From Metabacillus sp. B2-18 (GTDB lineage: Bacteria > Bacillota > Bacilli > Bacillales > Bacillaceae), in the NCBI RefSeq assembly GCF_021117275.1, contig NZ_CP088245.1, positions 2,207,501-2,271,500 on the forward strand: a stretch of 64,000 bases of DNA, in the 5' to 3' direction. Of this stretch, positions 44,585 through 52,397 are shown piece after piece. The first letter of the stretch is position 1; the number at the start of each line of letters is the position of its first letter. Under the pieces are notes generated by a model that saw only the letters and a program-made list of their open reading frames with translations, ran no database searches and had not been told where the DNA came from. The translations under genes were made by a program, and so were the position numbers.

Positions 44585-45310
44585 ATGGAAAAGGAGAAGC
44601 AAGTATATCAAATGCTTGATCAAGTATACGACCCGGAACTTGATCAGCCCTTAACAGAATTAGGATTTATCGATCATATCGTCATTGAAGGTTCAATTGT
44701 GGAAGTTATCTTTCGTTTACCGACTTATTGGTGCTCACCAAACTTTGCTTACATCATGGCGGAGGATATTCATAAGTATGTATCATCACTTAATTGGGTG
44801 GAAGAAGTAAAAGTGAACCTAATTGATCACTGTGCATCCAATGAAATTAACCAAGGTGTTACAAAAGGAAAAGCATTCAGTGAATCACTTACCGCTTTTA
44901 GCGGGTCTGACGGTGATTTGGATGAACTACGTAAAACATTTCAAATAAAGGCGTTTTATGCAAGGCAAGAAAAAATGATCAAACACCTCCTTTATCAATT
45001 AGACATGACTAAGGAGAAGATCGTCAGTATATTACATTCGGATTTAATATCTCTTAATCTATCAAAAGAAGGTCAATTGATTAGGACAAAGTATTTTGAA
45101 AAGAAAAACCTTTTCAATCACTCTAGTCCACTTGCCTTCACAACACCAGAAGGGGAATCCCTTACTATTGAATCATTTTCAGATTATTTACTTGGTGCTA
45201 AAAGAACAAGATTAAGCATGGAATTCAATGGTCACTATTGTAGAGGTTTACTAGAAGCAAGATACAAACTGCCGTCTATAAAAGAGCAAGAAAGCACAAT
45301 TAATAACTGA
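44585..45310 (+). CDS. MIP18/DUF59 iron-sulfur assembly-like protein
   Basis: 241 residues. The first about 90 residues are a MIP18 (DUF59) domain: MLDQVYDPELDQPLTELGFIDHI and the Cys of TYWCSPNFAYIMAEDI, where Cys is used in Fe-S transfer in PaaD/SufT-like proteins. The C-terminal about 140 residues are an unrecognised extension (KKNLFNHSSPLAFTTPEGE). Fits an accessory role in assembling a metalloenzyme encoded elsewhere. AAGGAGAGGGG precedes ATG 44585; 30 bp after the amidohydrolase gene. Confidence 0.8.
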   Translation: MEKEKQVYQMLDQVYDPELDQPLTELGFIDHIVIEGSIVEVIFRLPTYWCSPNFAYIMAEDIHKYVSSLNWVEEVKVNLIDHCASNEINQGVTKGKAFSESLTAFSGSDGDLDELRKTFQIKAFYARQEKMIKHLLYQLDMTKEKIVSILHSDLISLNLSKEGQLIRTKYFEKKNLFNHSSPLAFTTPEGESLTIESFSDYLLGAKRTRLSMEFNGHYCRGLLEARYKLPSIKEQESTINN

Positions 45311-45370
45311 ATATTTAGAATGTTAATGCATTCTTAATATAAAATTAATTTGTAAAGGGGAACTGTAAAC

Positions 45371-45943
45371 ATGAGTAAAAATGTACTAATTGTAACTGGT
45401 GATGCTGTGGATTGCTTAGAAATTTACTATCCTTACTATCGCTGCATTGAAGAAAATATATCAGTGACAATCGCTTCTCCAACGAAGAAGAAGCTTCAAA
45501 CCGTCTGTCATGATTTTCTTCCTGAAATGGAGACTTTCACTGAAAAACTAGGCTATAAAATTGAATCTCATGCATCTGTTGATGACATTAACCCTGCAGA
45601 TTATGATGGTCTTATTATCCCTGGTGGACGTGCGCCGGAATACATTCGTATGAATCCAAAAGTACAAGAGATCACTGCACATTTTCTAAAAGAAGATAAA
45701 CCAATGGGAGTTATATGTCATGGTCAACAAGTACTTACAACTGTTCGTGAGCATATTAAAGGACGTGAAATGACTGCCTATACAGCTTGTCGTCCTGAAA
45801 TTGAAGCTGCTGGAGCTACATATATCGAAGAAATGTTACATGTAGATGGCAATTTAGTAACAGGTCATGCTTGGCCAGACCTGCCAAGATTTATGAAAGA
45901 ATTTTTCAATATTCTTAATGTGAAGGAAGAAGCAAGCGTATAA
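45371..45943 (+). CDS. DJ-1/PfpI family protein
   Basis: 190 residues. The flavodoxin-like fold holds the family's nucleophile elbow GVICHGQQVLTTV (Cys about 117, followed by His) and the acidic partner Glu-Ile near residue 18, with GLIIPGGRAPEYIRM before it. Members include glyoxalase III, deglycases and proteases; the exact reaction is not clear. AAAGGGG lies upstream. Third gene of the cre-controlled cluster, terminated at 45958-45990. Confidence 0.88.
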   Translation: MSKNVLIVTGDAVDCLEIYYPYYRCIEENISVTIASPTKKKLQTVCHDFLPEMETFTEKLGYKIESHASVDDINPADYDGLIIPGGRAPEYIRMNPKVQEITAHFLKEDKPMGVICHGQQVLTTVREHIKGREMTAYTACRPEIEAAGATYIEEMLHVDGNLVTGHAWPDLPRFMKEFFNILNVKEEASV

Positions 45944-45957
45944 ATGAATAATCCAAG

Positions 45958-45990
45958 AGACTGTGGAGGTTTCCTCTACAGTCTTTTTTA
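45958..45990 (+). terminator. Terminator of the amidohydrolase cluster
   Basis: AGACTGT-GGAGG and CCTC-ACAGTCT form a hairpin with TTT loop, followed by TTTTTT. Confidence 0.85.
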
Positions 45991-46104
45991 AAAAGGGTTT
46001 ATTTATATTGCTATTGCTTACAATTAGTTTCCAGACTTGTGCAGGTGAGAGATTTTTATATCGAGATTATTCTCAATCTAATATGCAAAGGATATGATTT
46101 TAAT

Positions 46105-47256
46105 ATGCGGCTTGTCCCTGAATTAGCAAAAAAAATTGTTAATGAAGTACAGCTTGTAATGACAGAAGATACCATTGTTGTAGATCAGAATGGCTACATT
46201 ATCGCTTCGACAGATTCAAATAGAGTAGGAACCTTTCACGAAGGGGCAAATATCGTGATGAAAACAAAGAAAAAACTTTATATTAATGAAGAATTCGCTA
46301 CTCATTTACAGGGGGTAAAACCTGGAATTAATTTACCGATTATCTATGAAAATGATGTCATTGGTGTGATTGGAATAACTGGGATTCCAAAAGACATAGA
46401 ACCTTTTGCAGAACTTATTAGAAGAATGACAGAACTCATCATCAGAGAGGCAAATTATATTGAAAAAAAAGAATGGAAAACAAGAGGGCTAGAATCCTTT
46501 TTCTATGAATGGTTATACAATCAAGACGTTGATGAGGAATTTATTCACCGAGGGGAGATTCTTGGAATCTCATTTAACAATGCATATCTATGTATCCTTA
46601 TCCAACTCGATTCTCAATTATCTCAAGAAAAATTAAAGAACATCCAATTTTTATTAAATAGTTGGTTTACAACTGAGTTACTCAGAGATCAAGATGACTA
46701 TTTAGTCCAATGGGGACAAGACCGATTTGTATTATTAAAAAGCGCAAAAAGGGTAATTTCAATGACTGGATTACAATTTATGCTAGAAACTTGTAAGCAA
46801 TATTTTGCTAATCATCACCAAACAAACTTATCAATCGGTGTAGGAAAAACAGTTGAATCCAAATATATTTATTCGTCATATCAAGAAGCGAAAAAGGCTC
46901 TAAAAGTCGCAGAAAAAAATAATTCTGTTGTCTTTTACGACTCTTTATTGTTAGAGATTATTCTAGAGGAGATAAACGAAAAGACTAAAAATGAATTCAT
47001 TCATCGAGTTTTGTCTAGTATCAAAGAGGACGATGATTTAATTGAAACTTTAAAAACTTATTTTTATTATAATCAATCTTTAAAGAATACAGCTGATGCA
47101 TTACATATTCATATTAATACTTTACATTATCGACTGAAACAAATTAGAGATATAACAAACATCGATCCAAAAAGTGCTGAAGGAACAACTTTATTTTATA
47201 TTGCCCTTTCCTATTATCAATTAGATAAACAACCAAAAACTCAACATGTTTTCTAG
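46105..47256 (+). CDS. CdaR-family transcriptional regulator (glycolate genes)
   Basis: 383 residues. N-terminal sugar-diacid recognition domain (about 1-135: LAKKIVNEVQLVMTEDTIVVDQNGYIIAS, GINLPIIYENDVIGVIGITG), a GGDEF-like middle part, and a C-terminal PucR-type helix-turn-helix (LKNTADALHIHINTLHYRLKQI). In B. subtilis the orthologous arrangement is ysfB-ysfC-ysfD, with a CdaR-type regulator before the two glycolate oxidase genes, as here. ATG 46105 is chosen because the family's N-terminus starts there; the AAAGGA site is 12 bp away. Confidence 0.88.
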   Translation: MRLVPELAKKIVNEVQLVMTEDTIVVDQNGYIIASTDSNRVGTFHEGANIVMKTKKKLYINEEFATHLQGVKPGINLPIIYENDVIGVIGITGIPKDIEPFAELIRRMTELIIREANYIEKKEWKTRGLESFFYEWLYNQDVDEEFIHRGEILGISFNNAYLCILIQLDSQLSQEKLKNIQFLLNSWFTTELLRDQDDYLVQWGQDRFVLLKSAKRVISMTGLQFMLETCKQYFANHHQTNLSIGVGKTVESKYIYSSYQEAKKALKVAEKNNSVVFYDSLLLEIILEEINEKTKNEFIHRVLSSIKEDDDLIETLKTYFYYNQSLKNTADALHIHINTLHYRLKQIRDITNIDPKSAEGTTLFYIALSYYQLDKQPKTQHVF

Positions 47257-47338
47257 CTATTTTCGTATTTTTCTCCATCGTTCTCATCGTTTTCTACCAT
47301 TATAATTAGGTCAAAGAGATAAAGTAGGGGGAATTTCA

Positions 47339-48750
47339 ATGCTTGATACTTCCATAAAAAAACAATTTATAAAAATTGTTGGAGACAAATATTTTCAAGA
47401 TACAGCTGAGGCTAGACTCGTATACTCTTACGACGCTACACCGAATTTTCAATCATTGCCAGACGCTGTAATCATGCCCGAAAACACTCTCAAATTCAGC
47501 AAATTATGAAACTATGCAATGATGCCAAAATTCCAATTGTCCCGAGAGGTTCAGGTACAAATTTAAGTGCTGGTACATGTCCAACGCACGGAGGGATTGT
47601 TTTAACATTTAACCGAATGAATCAAATTTTAGAAATTGATGAAGACAATCTAACAGTTACTGTCCAACCTGGGGTTATTACATTAGATATGATTCATGCC
47701 GTAGAGGAAAAGGGATTATTTTACCCACCAGATCCAAGCTCAATGAAAATCTCAACAGTAGGCGGCAACATAAATGAATGCTCTGGTGGTCTTCGAGGAT
47801 TAAAATATGGAGTAACAAAGGATTATGTATTAGGACTTAAGGTTGTACTTCCGAATGGAGAGGTCGTTCATACAGGTGGAAAGCTTGCAAAGGATGTTGC
47901 TGGTTACGATTTAACAAATTTATTCGTTGGATCTGAAGGTACACTCGGAATTGTCACCGAGGCTACATTAAAGTTGATACCAATCCCCGAAACGAAAAAA
48001 ACACTGTTAGCCTTATTTCAAGATATGGATGCTGCAGCTAAAACGGTATCCGCCATCATTGCGAATAAAATCATTCCAGCTACATTAGAATTTCTAGATC
48101 AATCAACATGTGAGGTAGTGGAAGAATTTGCAAAAGTCGGTCTTCCAACAGATGTTAAGGCTGTTCTGTTAATTGAACAAGATGGTCCTTCCGAAATTGT
48201 AGACAGAGATGTTCAACATATTTTGAAAATTTGTCATGAAGGAAATGCTGTTTCAGTAAAATTAGCGAAAACAAAAGAAGAGGCTGAGGGTTTAAGTACA
48301 GCACGGAGAGCAGCATTATCTGCCCTCGCACGTTTAAAACCAACAACCATTCTAGAGGATGCGACTGTTCCTCGCTCGAAAATAAGCGAAATGGTTGCAG
48401 CGATTAATGAAATTGCAGAAAAATATTCTTTAAAAATCTGTACTTTTGGTCATGCAGGAGATGGAAATTTGCACCCAACTTGTTTAACAGATGCTCGAGA
48501 TACTGAAGAAATTCACAAAGTAGAATTAGCTTTTGAAGAGATATTTTCAAAAGCAATAGAATTAGGTGGCACGATTACGGGGGAGCATGGAGTAGGAGAG
48601 ATGAAATCACCATATTTAGCATGGAAAATTGGAGATAGTGGGGTATCAGTTATGAAAGCAATTAAACAGGCTTTTGACCCAAACGGCATCATGAATCCTG
48701 GAAAAATGTTTGCAAAAGATACTCGTAAAAGAGTGGTGGTAAATACATGA
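47339..48750 (+). pseudogene. glcD: Glycolate oxidase FAD subunit, one-base frameshift near the N-terminus
   Basis: AAGTAGGGGG and ATG 47339 open a frame with the normal GlcD N-terminus (MLDTSIKKQFIKIVGDKYFQ, then a YDAT motif, and DAVIMPENT) that stops at 47509. From about 47489 the protein continues one frame over as QIQQIMKLCNDAKIPIVPRG, then the FAD-binding GGLRGLKYGVTKDYVLG, FVGSEGTLGIVTEATLKL and the end HGVGEMKSPYL. One inserted T after 47490 would give E-N-T-L-Q-I-Q-Q and a 470-residue protein, the length of B. subtilis GlcD. Either a real mutation or a sequencing error. The shorter frame from ATG 47506 lacks part of the FAD domain. Confidence 0.85.
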
Positions 48751-50069
48751 AACAATCTGTGAAGGAAGACATTCAGAAAGGTTTTCAAGAACGATTAAAT
48801 TATGATGAACTCATGAATTGTATGCGATGTGGATTTTGCCTGCCTTCATGCCCAACGTATGGACAGACAAATCAATATGAAGCTTCCTCACCCAGAGGAA
48901 GAATTGCCCTTATGAAAGGCGTAGTTGACGGTTTGATAGAGCCTGATGCAACCATTGAAAGACAGTTAAATCAATGCTTAGGCTGTCGCGCTTGTGAACC
49001 TGTTTGTCCCTCTGGTGTAAAATATGGTCATTTACTTGAAGAAGCACGCGATGTGATTCAACAAAAAAAGAAACATACATGGCCAGTCCGAGTTTTAAGA
49101 CATTTTATATTTGATGAACTATTTCCCAAAAAAGAAAGAATTAAAAAAGTTCATCATCTTCTTTCAATTTATCAGCAAAGTGGTATTCAAACCTTTTTTC
49201 ACAAAACAAAGCTACTGTCATTACTCCCTGGGAACCTAGAACAATTTGAAAAGGCTTTACCTATAGTTCCTTCTAAGAATGAAATGAACAATAGGCCAAC
49301 TTATCTAAAAGCCAAGAACCAAACGAAGCGAAGAGTAGCTTTTTTTTCCGGTTGTTTAATGGACACTATGTTTATGAAAATAAATGATGCTACGTTAAAA
49401 CTTTTACAACAAGCGGGATGTGACATCTTTATTCCAGAACAACAGGGCTGTTGTGGAGCTCTACATGCACACAGTGGTGAGAAAAAGACCGCTAAACAAC
49501 TTGCAAAAATAAACATTGAAGCGTTTGAAACTTTAGATATAGACGATATTGTTCTTAATGCAGGTGGTTGCGGTGCTCTTTTAATCGAATATGATCATCT
49601 TTTAAGAGATGAACCTGAATGGCAGAAAAGAGCCGAAAAATTCGCCGAAAAAGTAAAGGATTTTTCTGAAATTTTAATTGAACTTAAATTTAATGAAGAT
49701 CATTATTTATCACTACCTGATCAAACGGTTACATACCAAGATTCTTGTCATTTAAGAAATGTAATGAAAACATCGAGTGCACCAAGAAAATTACTTAGAG
49801 CCATTGATGGTACATTCTATAAAGAAATGAAAGGGGCTGATCAATGCTGTGGTTCTGCAGGTGTATATAATTTAACGGAACAAAAGATGTCGATGCAGAT
49901 ATTAGATGATAAAATGATCAAGGTAAAAGAAACGAAAGCACAGACGATTGTAACTTCAAACCCTGGGTGCTTGTTACAAATGAGGTTAGGTATTATTAGA
50001 GAAGGATTACAAGATTCAGTAAGAGCGGTTCACTTGGCAGAGCTACTAGCAGAATCAATTAAAGAGTGA
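48747..50069 (+). CDS. glcF: Glycolate oxidase iron-sulfur subunit
   Basis: 440 residues. Two [4Fe-4S] motifs lie in the first third (CMRCGFCLPSCPTY near 28-41 and CLGCRACEPVCPSG near 78-91), followed by two CCG domains (GCLMDTMFM with GCCGALHAH, and DSCHLRNVM with QCCGSAGVYN). The subunit passes electrons from the GlcD flavin to the respiratory chain. ATG overlaps the glcD stop (ATGA); the frame is intact, unlike its partner. Confidence 0.95.
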   Translation: MKQSVKEDIQKGFQERLNYDELMNCMRCGFCLPSCPTYGQTNQYEASSPRGRIALMKGVVDGLIEPDATIERQLNQCLGCRACEPVCPSGVKYGHLLEEARDVIQQKKKHTWPVRVLRHFIFDELFPKKERIKKVHHLLSIYQQSGIQTFFHKTKLLSLLPGNLEQFEKALPIVPSKNEMNNRPTYLKAKNQTKRRVAFFSGCLMDTMFMKINDATLKLLQQAGCDIFIPEQQGCCGALHAHSGEKKTAKQLAKINIEAFETLDIDDIVLNAGGCGALLIEYDHLLRDEPEWQKRAEKFAEKVKDFSEILIELKFNEDHYLSLPDQTVTYQDSCHLRNVMKTSSAPRKLLRAIDGTFYKEMKGADQCCGSAGVYNLTEQKMSMQILDDKMIKVKETKAQTIVTSNPGCLLQMRLGIIREGLQDSVRAVHLAELLAESIKE

Positions 50070-50173
50070 AGACAAAAAGGAACTGCCTGATTATTAGGTT
50101 TTCCAGCTTTCTCAATAACACGGTCTTGGTTAATTGCTTTGAAGGCGTTCTTGATAAGCTCGTGTTTCTTGCG

Positions 50174-50220
50174 AAAAAAGACTGTAAACAAACTTGATCA
50201 TCTCGAGTTTGTCTACAGTC
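50174..50220 (-). terminator. Terminator of the DUF4177 gene
   Basis: GACTGTAAACAAACT (50180-50194) pairs with AGTTTGTCTACAGTC (50206-50220) with one mismatch. Six A residues at 50174-50179 give a T-run on the minus strand. Confidence 0.75.
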
Positions 50221-50232
50221 AGTCATGAAATA

Positions 50233-50424
50233 TTAAGAGCTAACAAGTTTCTCAAAAATGATCTCATAATATGCCGCTGAACCATATGCAGCGGTGCCGG
50301 GTGCAAAAATTTGAACCAGTCTCCAACCGTCTTTTGCATGTTGTTCAATGATCTCCTGATATTCAGCCTTAGGTTTACCACTCCACTTCCCAATTTCAAC
50401 TTTTTCAAATTTATATTCAAACAT
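50233..50424 (-). CDS. DUF4177 family small protein
   Basis: 63 residues. It has the family pattern MFEYKFEKVEIGKWSGKPKA near the start and AKDGWRLVQIFAP in the middle. Its function is unknown. CTAGGAGGAATG lies before the ATG on the minus strand. A frame in another register covering nearly the same bases is not considered coding. Confidence 0.85.
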   Translation of the reverse strand: MFEYKFEKVEIGKWSGKPKAEYQEIIEQHAKDGWRLVQIFAPGTAAYGSAAYYEIIFEKLVSS

Positions 50425-50722
50425 TGTTCATTCCTCCTAGTTTTTTCTCCTATTATCTACGAATAAAGAATCAGATGCGTTTCATTTTTCTTATATCGTG
50501 CAAAAAATCAAAACTAGTAAGCTATCTATTGATCACTTTTACTAGTATATAAAAACTCTTTCATTCGACATCATTCGATATTTTAAGATAATTTTAGCAA
50601 TATTCAAAAGATAGAGAACATATAAATTTCTTTTGAAGGTATTAGGTTAATGATAGAGAAAACCCTTACAAACCAAAACTACTTTACCTACTTAACCTAT
50701 GTCACTCTATCTCACATATCAT

Positions 50723-50756
50723 TTGACAAATCTACCATTACCTATGGTAGTATAAT
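50723..50756 (+). promoter_or_regulatory. Promoter region with inverted-repeat operator of the TAXI transporter
   Basis: TTGACA at 50723-50728 and TATAAT at 50751-50756 frame a perfect 7-bp inverted repeat CTACCAT-N5-ATGGTAG (50732-50750). The 22-bp gap between the boxes is too long for a normal sigma-A promoter, so one box may be accidental, but the dyad is a likely protein-binding site. The rest of the 375-bp gap back to 50425 shows no other clear element. Confidence 0.5.
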
Positions 50757-50800
50757 TATGTGTTTACACAAAATTACCAATAAAAGGGGGCTTTACAAAT

Positions 50801-51814
50801 ATGATGAAGAAATTTCGTAGTAGTTTTCTGTTCATCATGATCTTATCACTTATGATGGTCATTGCTGCATGTGGCGGCGGGACTGGAGGCGGTGATGAGG
50901 GAGCTACAGGTGGAGAAGAAGGTAATGACACAGGTGGCGAAACTCAAAACCTTAGTCTTTTAACTGGTGGTACTGGTGGTACATATTATCCACTTGGTGG
51001 ACAAATCGGAAACATCATTTCTGAAAACACAGATGCAAACATAACACCACAAACATCAGGAGCATCTGCAGAGAATATGGAGACATTAAGAAATGGCGAA
51101 GCAGAGCTTGCTTTCACGCAAACAGACATTGCTTCATATGCTCTTGAAGGAAAAGAAATGTTTAAAGATGCACCGATTGATAACGTTCAAGCAATTGGTT
51201 CACTTTACCCAGAAACAGTTCAGCTTGTGACAACTGCTGATAGCGGAATCACATCTGTTGAAGATTTAAAAGGGAAAACTGTTTCTGTAGGTGCACCAGG
51301 TTCTGGAGCTTACATCAATGCGATCCAAGTTCTTGAAATTCACGGCTTAACTGTTGATGACATTAAAGCACAAAACCTATCATTTGATGAATCAACAGAT
51401 GGTATTCAAGCTGGTAACATTGATGCTGCATTTATTACAGCTGGTACTCCAACTGGAGCTGTTGAAGCACTATCAGCACAAGATGATGTGGTGATTGTTC
51501 CAATCGCAGAAGATAAGGTTCAAGAGCTAGTAGAAAAATATCCTTACTATGCGGCAGACACTGTTCCTGGTGGAACGTATAACATCGAATCTGATGTAAG
51601 TACAGTTGCTGTTAAGGCAATGTTAGTTGCTTCAAAAGAGCTTGATGAAAACTTAGTGTATGAGATGACAAAAGCTTTATTCGATAACACTGATCAAATC
51701 ACTCATGCAAAAGGTGAGTTCATTACACCTGAATCAGCACTAGAAGGAATTGGAGATATGGAACTTCATCCTGGAGCTGCTAAGTACTTTGAAGAAAAAG
51801 GCATTTCGAAATAA
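50801..51814 (+). CDS. TAXI-type TRAP transporter substrate-binding lipoprotein
   Basis: 337 residues. Signal peptide ending VIAAC, then a Gly/Asp/Glu-rich linker (about 25-45), then the TAXI domain: LLTGGTGGTYYPLGGQIGNII, ENMETLRNGEAELAFTQTDI, SIVSVGAPGSGAY-like TVSVGAPGSGAYINAIQVL. TAXI receptors bind small organic acids such as glutamate or 2-oxoglutarate-like compounds. AAAGGGGG precedes the ATG. First gene of the importer operon. Confidence 0.93.
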   Translation: MMKKFRSSFLFIMILSLMMVIAACGGGTGGGDEGATGGEEGNDTGGETQNLSLLTGGTGGTYYPLGGQIGNIISENTDANITPQTSGASAENMETLRNGEAELAFTQTDIASYALEGKEMFKDAPIDNVQAIGSLYPETVQLVTTADSGITSVEDLKGKTVSVGAPGSGAYINAIQVLEIHGLTVDDIKAQNLSFDESTDGIQAGNIDAAFITAGTPTGAVEALSAQDDVVIVPIAEDKVQELVEKYPYYAADTVPGGTYNIESDVSTVAVKAMLVASKELDENLVYEMTKALFDNTDQITHAKGEFITPESALEGIGDMELHPGAAKYFEEKGISK

Positions 51815-51824
51815 CATGGTTAAA

Positions 51825-51859
51825 AAATCGGTAGATCGCATGGTGCGGTCTATCGATTT
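51825..51859 (+). other. Intercistronic hairpin
   Basis: AAATCGGTAGATCGCA at 51825-51840 pairs with TGCGGTCTATCGATTT at 51844-51859 (two non-Watson-Crick pairs) with a TGG loop; no T-run follows. It lies between the receptor gene and the DUF1850 gene and could stabilise the upstream mRNA to favour receptor expression. Confidence 0.6.
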
Positions 51860-51887
51860 CATTTGCAATGCTTTAAAGGATGGTTCT

Positions 51888-52397
51888 ATGAGGCTTAAGA
51901 TAATTCTAGTCACTGTACCTCTACTCTTGCTTATCACTTTGCTCGTTTTCATTCCTTTTAAACAAACTCTTGCTTTTACTTATGAAAACGAAGAAAAACT
52001 ACTTGCATATCTACCTTTTGAGAAAGAGAATTCCTTTCAAATTAAATATACACATTCCATTCATCTTTCAGATGTCATTGAAACCTACAAACTTACTAAG
52101 AAGCAAATTATCTTAACTGAATTTTCTTATAAAGATTTTGCAATAGGCATGCCTTCTAATGCAGAAGGAGATGAGGTATTTGAAGAAAAAAATGGTACAT
52201 ACTACATAAAGAATATGAACCGTGCTTTCCCATTTGTTGATCTTCGTCTCGGGCAGGTAAGAGCGGATCATCGAATTATTTATAAAGATCACACATATAC
52301 ATTATCAAATTTTATTAAACCAGGAACATGGGTGCGGATGTCACCTGAAAAAATGTCATTATGGGAGCTATTGAAAGGAGTGAACATAAGTGGTTGA
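51888..52397 (+). CDS. DUF1850 membrane-anchored partner protein
   Basis: 169 residues. One N-terminal helix (about 5-27), then a DUF1850 domain with FQIKYTHSIHLSDVIETYKL, EFSYKDFAIGMPSNAEG and LSNFIKPGTWVRM. DUF1850 genes are regularly found between TAXI receptors and fused TRAP permeases, as here, although their role is not known. AAAGGATGG supports ATG 51888; upstream in-frame ATGs (51750, 51816) have no ribosome site. Overlaps the permease by 8 bp. Confidence 0.85.
   Translation: MRLKIILVTVPLLLLITLLVFIPFKQTLAFTYENEEKLLAYLPFEKENSFQIKYTHSIHLSDVIETYKLTKKQIILTEFSYKDFAIGMPSNAEGDEVFEEKNGTYYIKNMNRAFPFVDLRLGQVRADHRIIYKDHTYTLSNFIKPGTWVRMSPEKMSLWELLKGVNISG

Noticed and set aside
50223..50420. 65-codon minus-strand frame overlapping DUF4177
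   Set aside because: Wrong register; the frame 50233-50424 matches DUF4177 and has the ribosome site.
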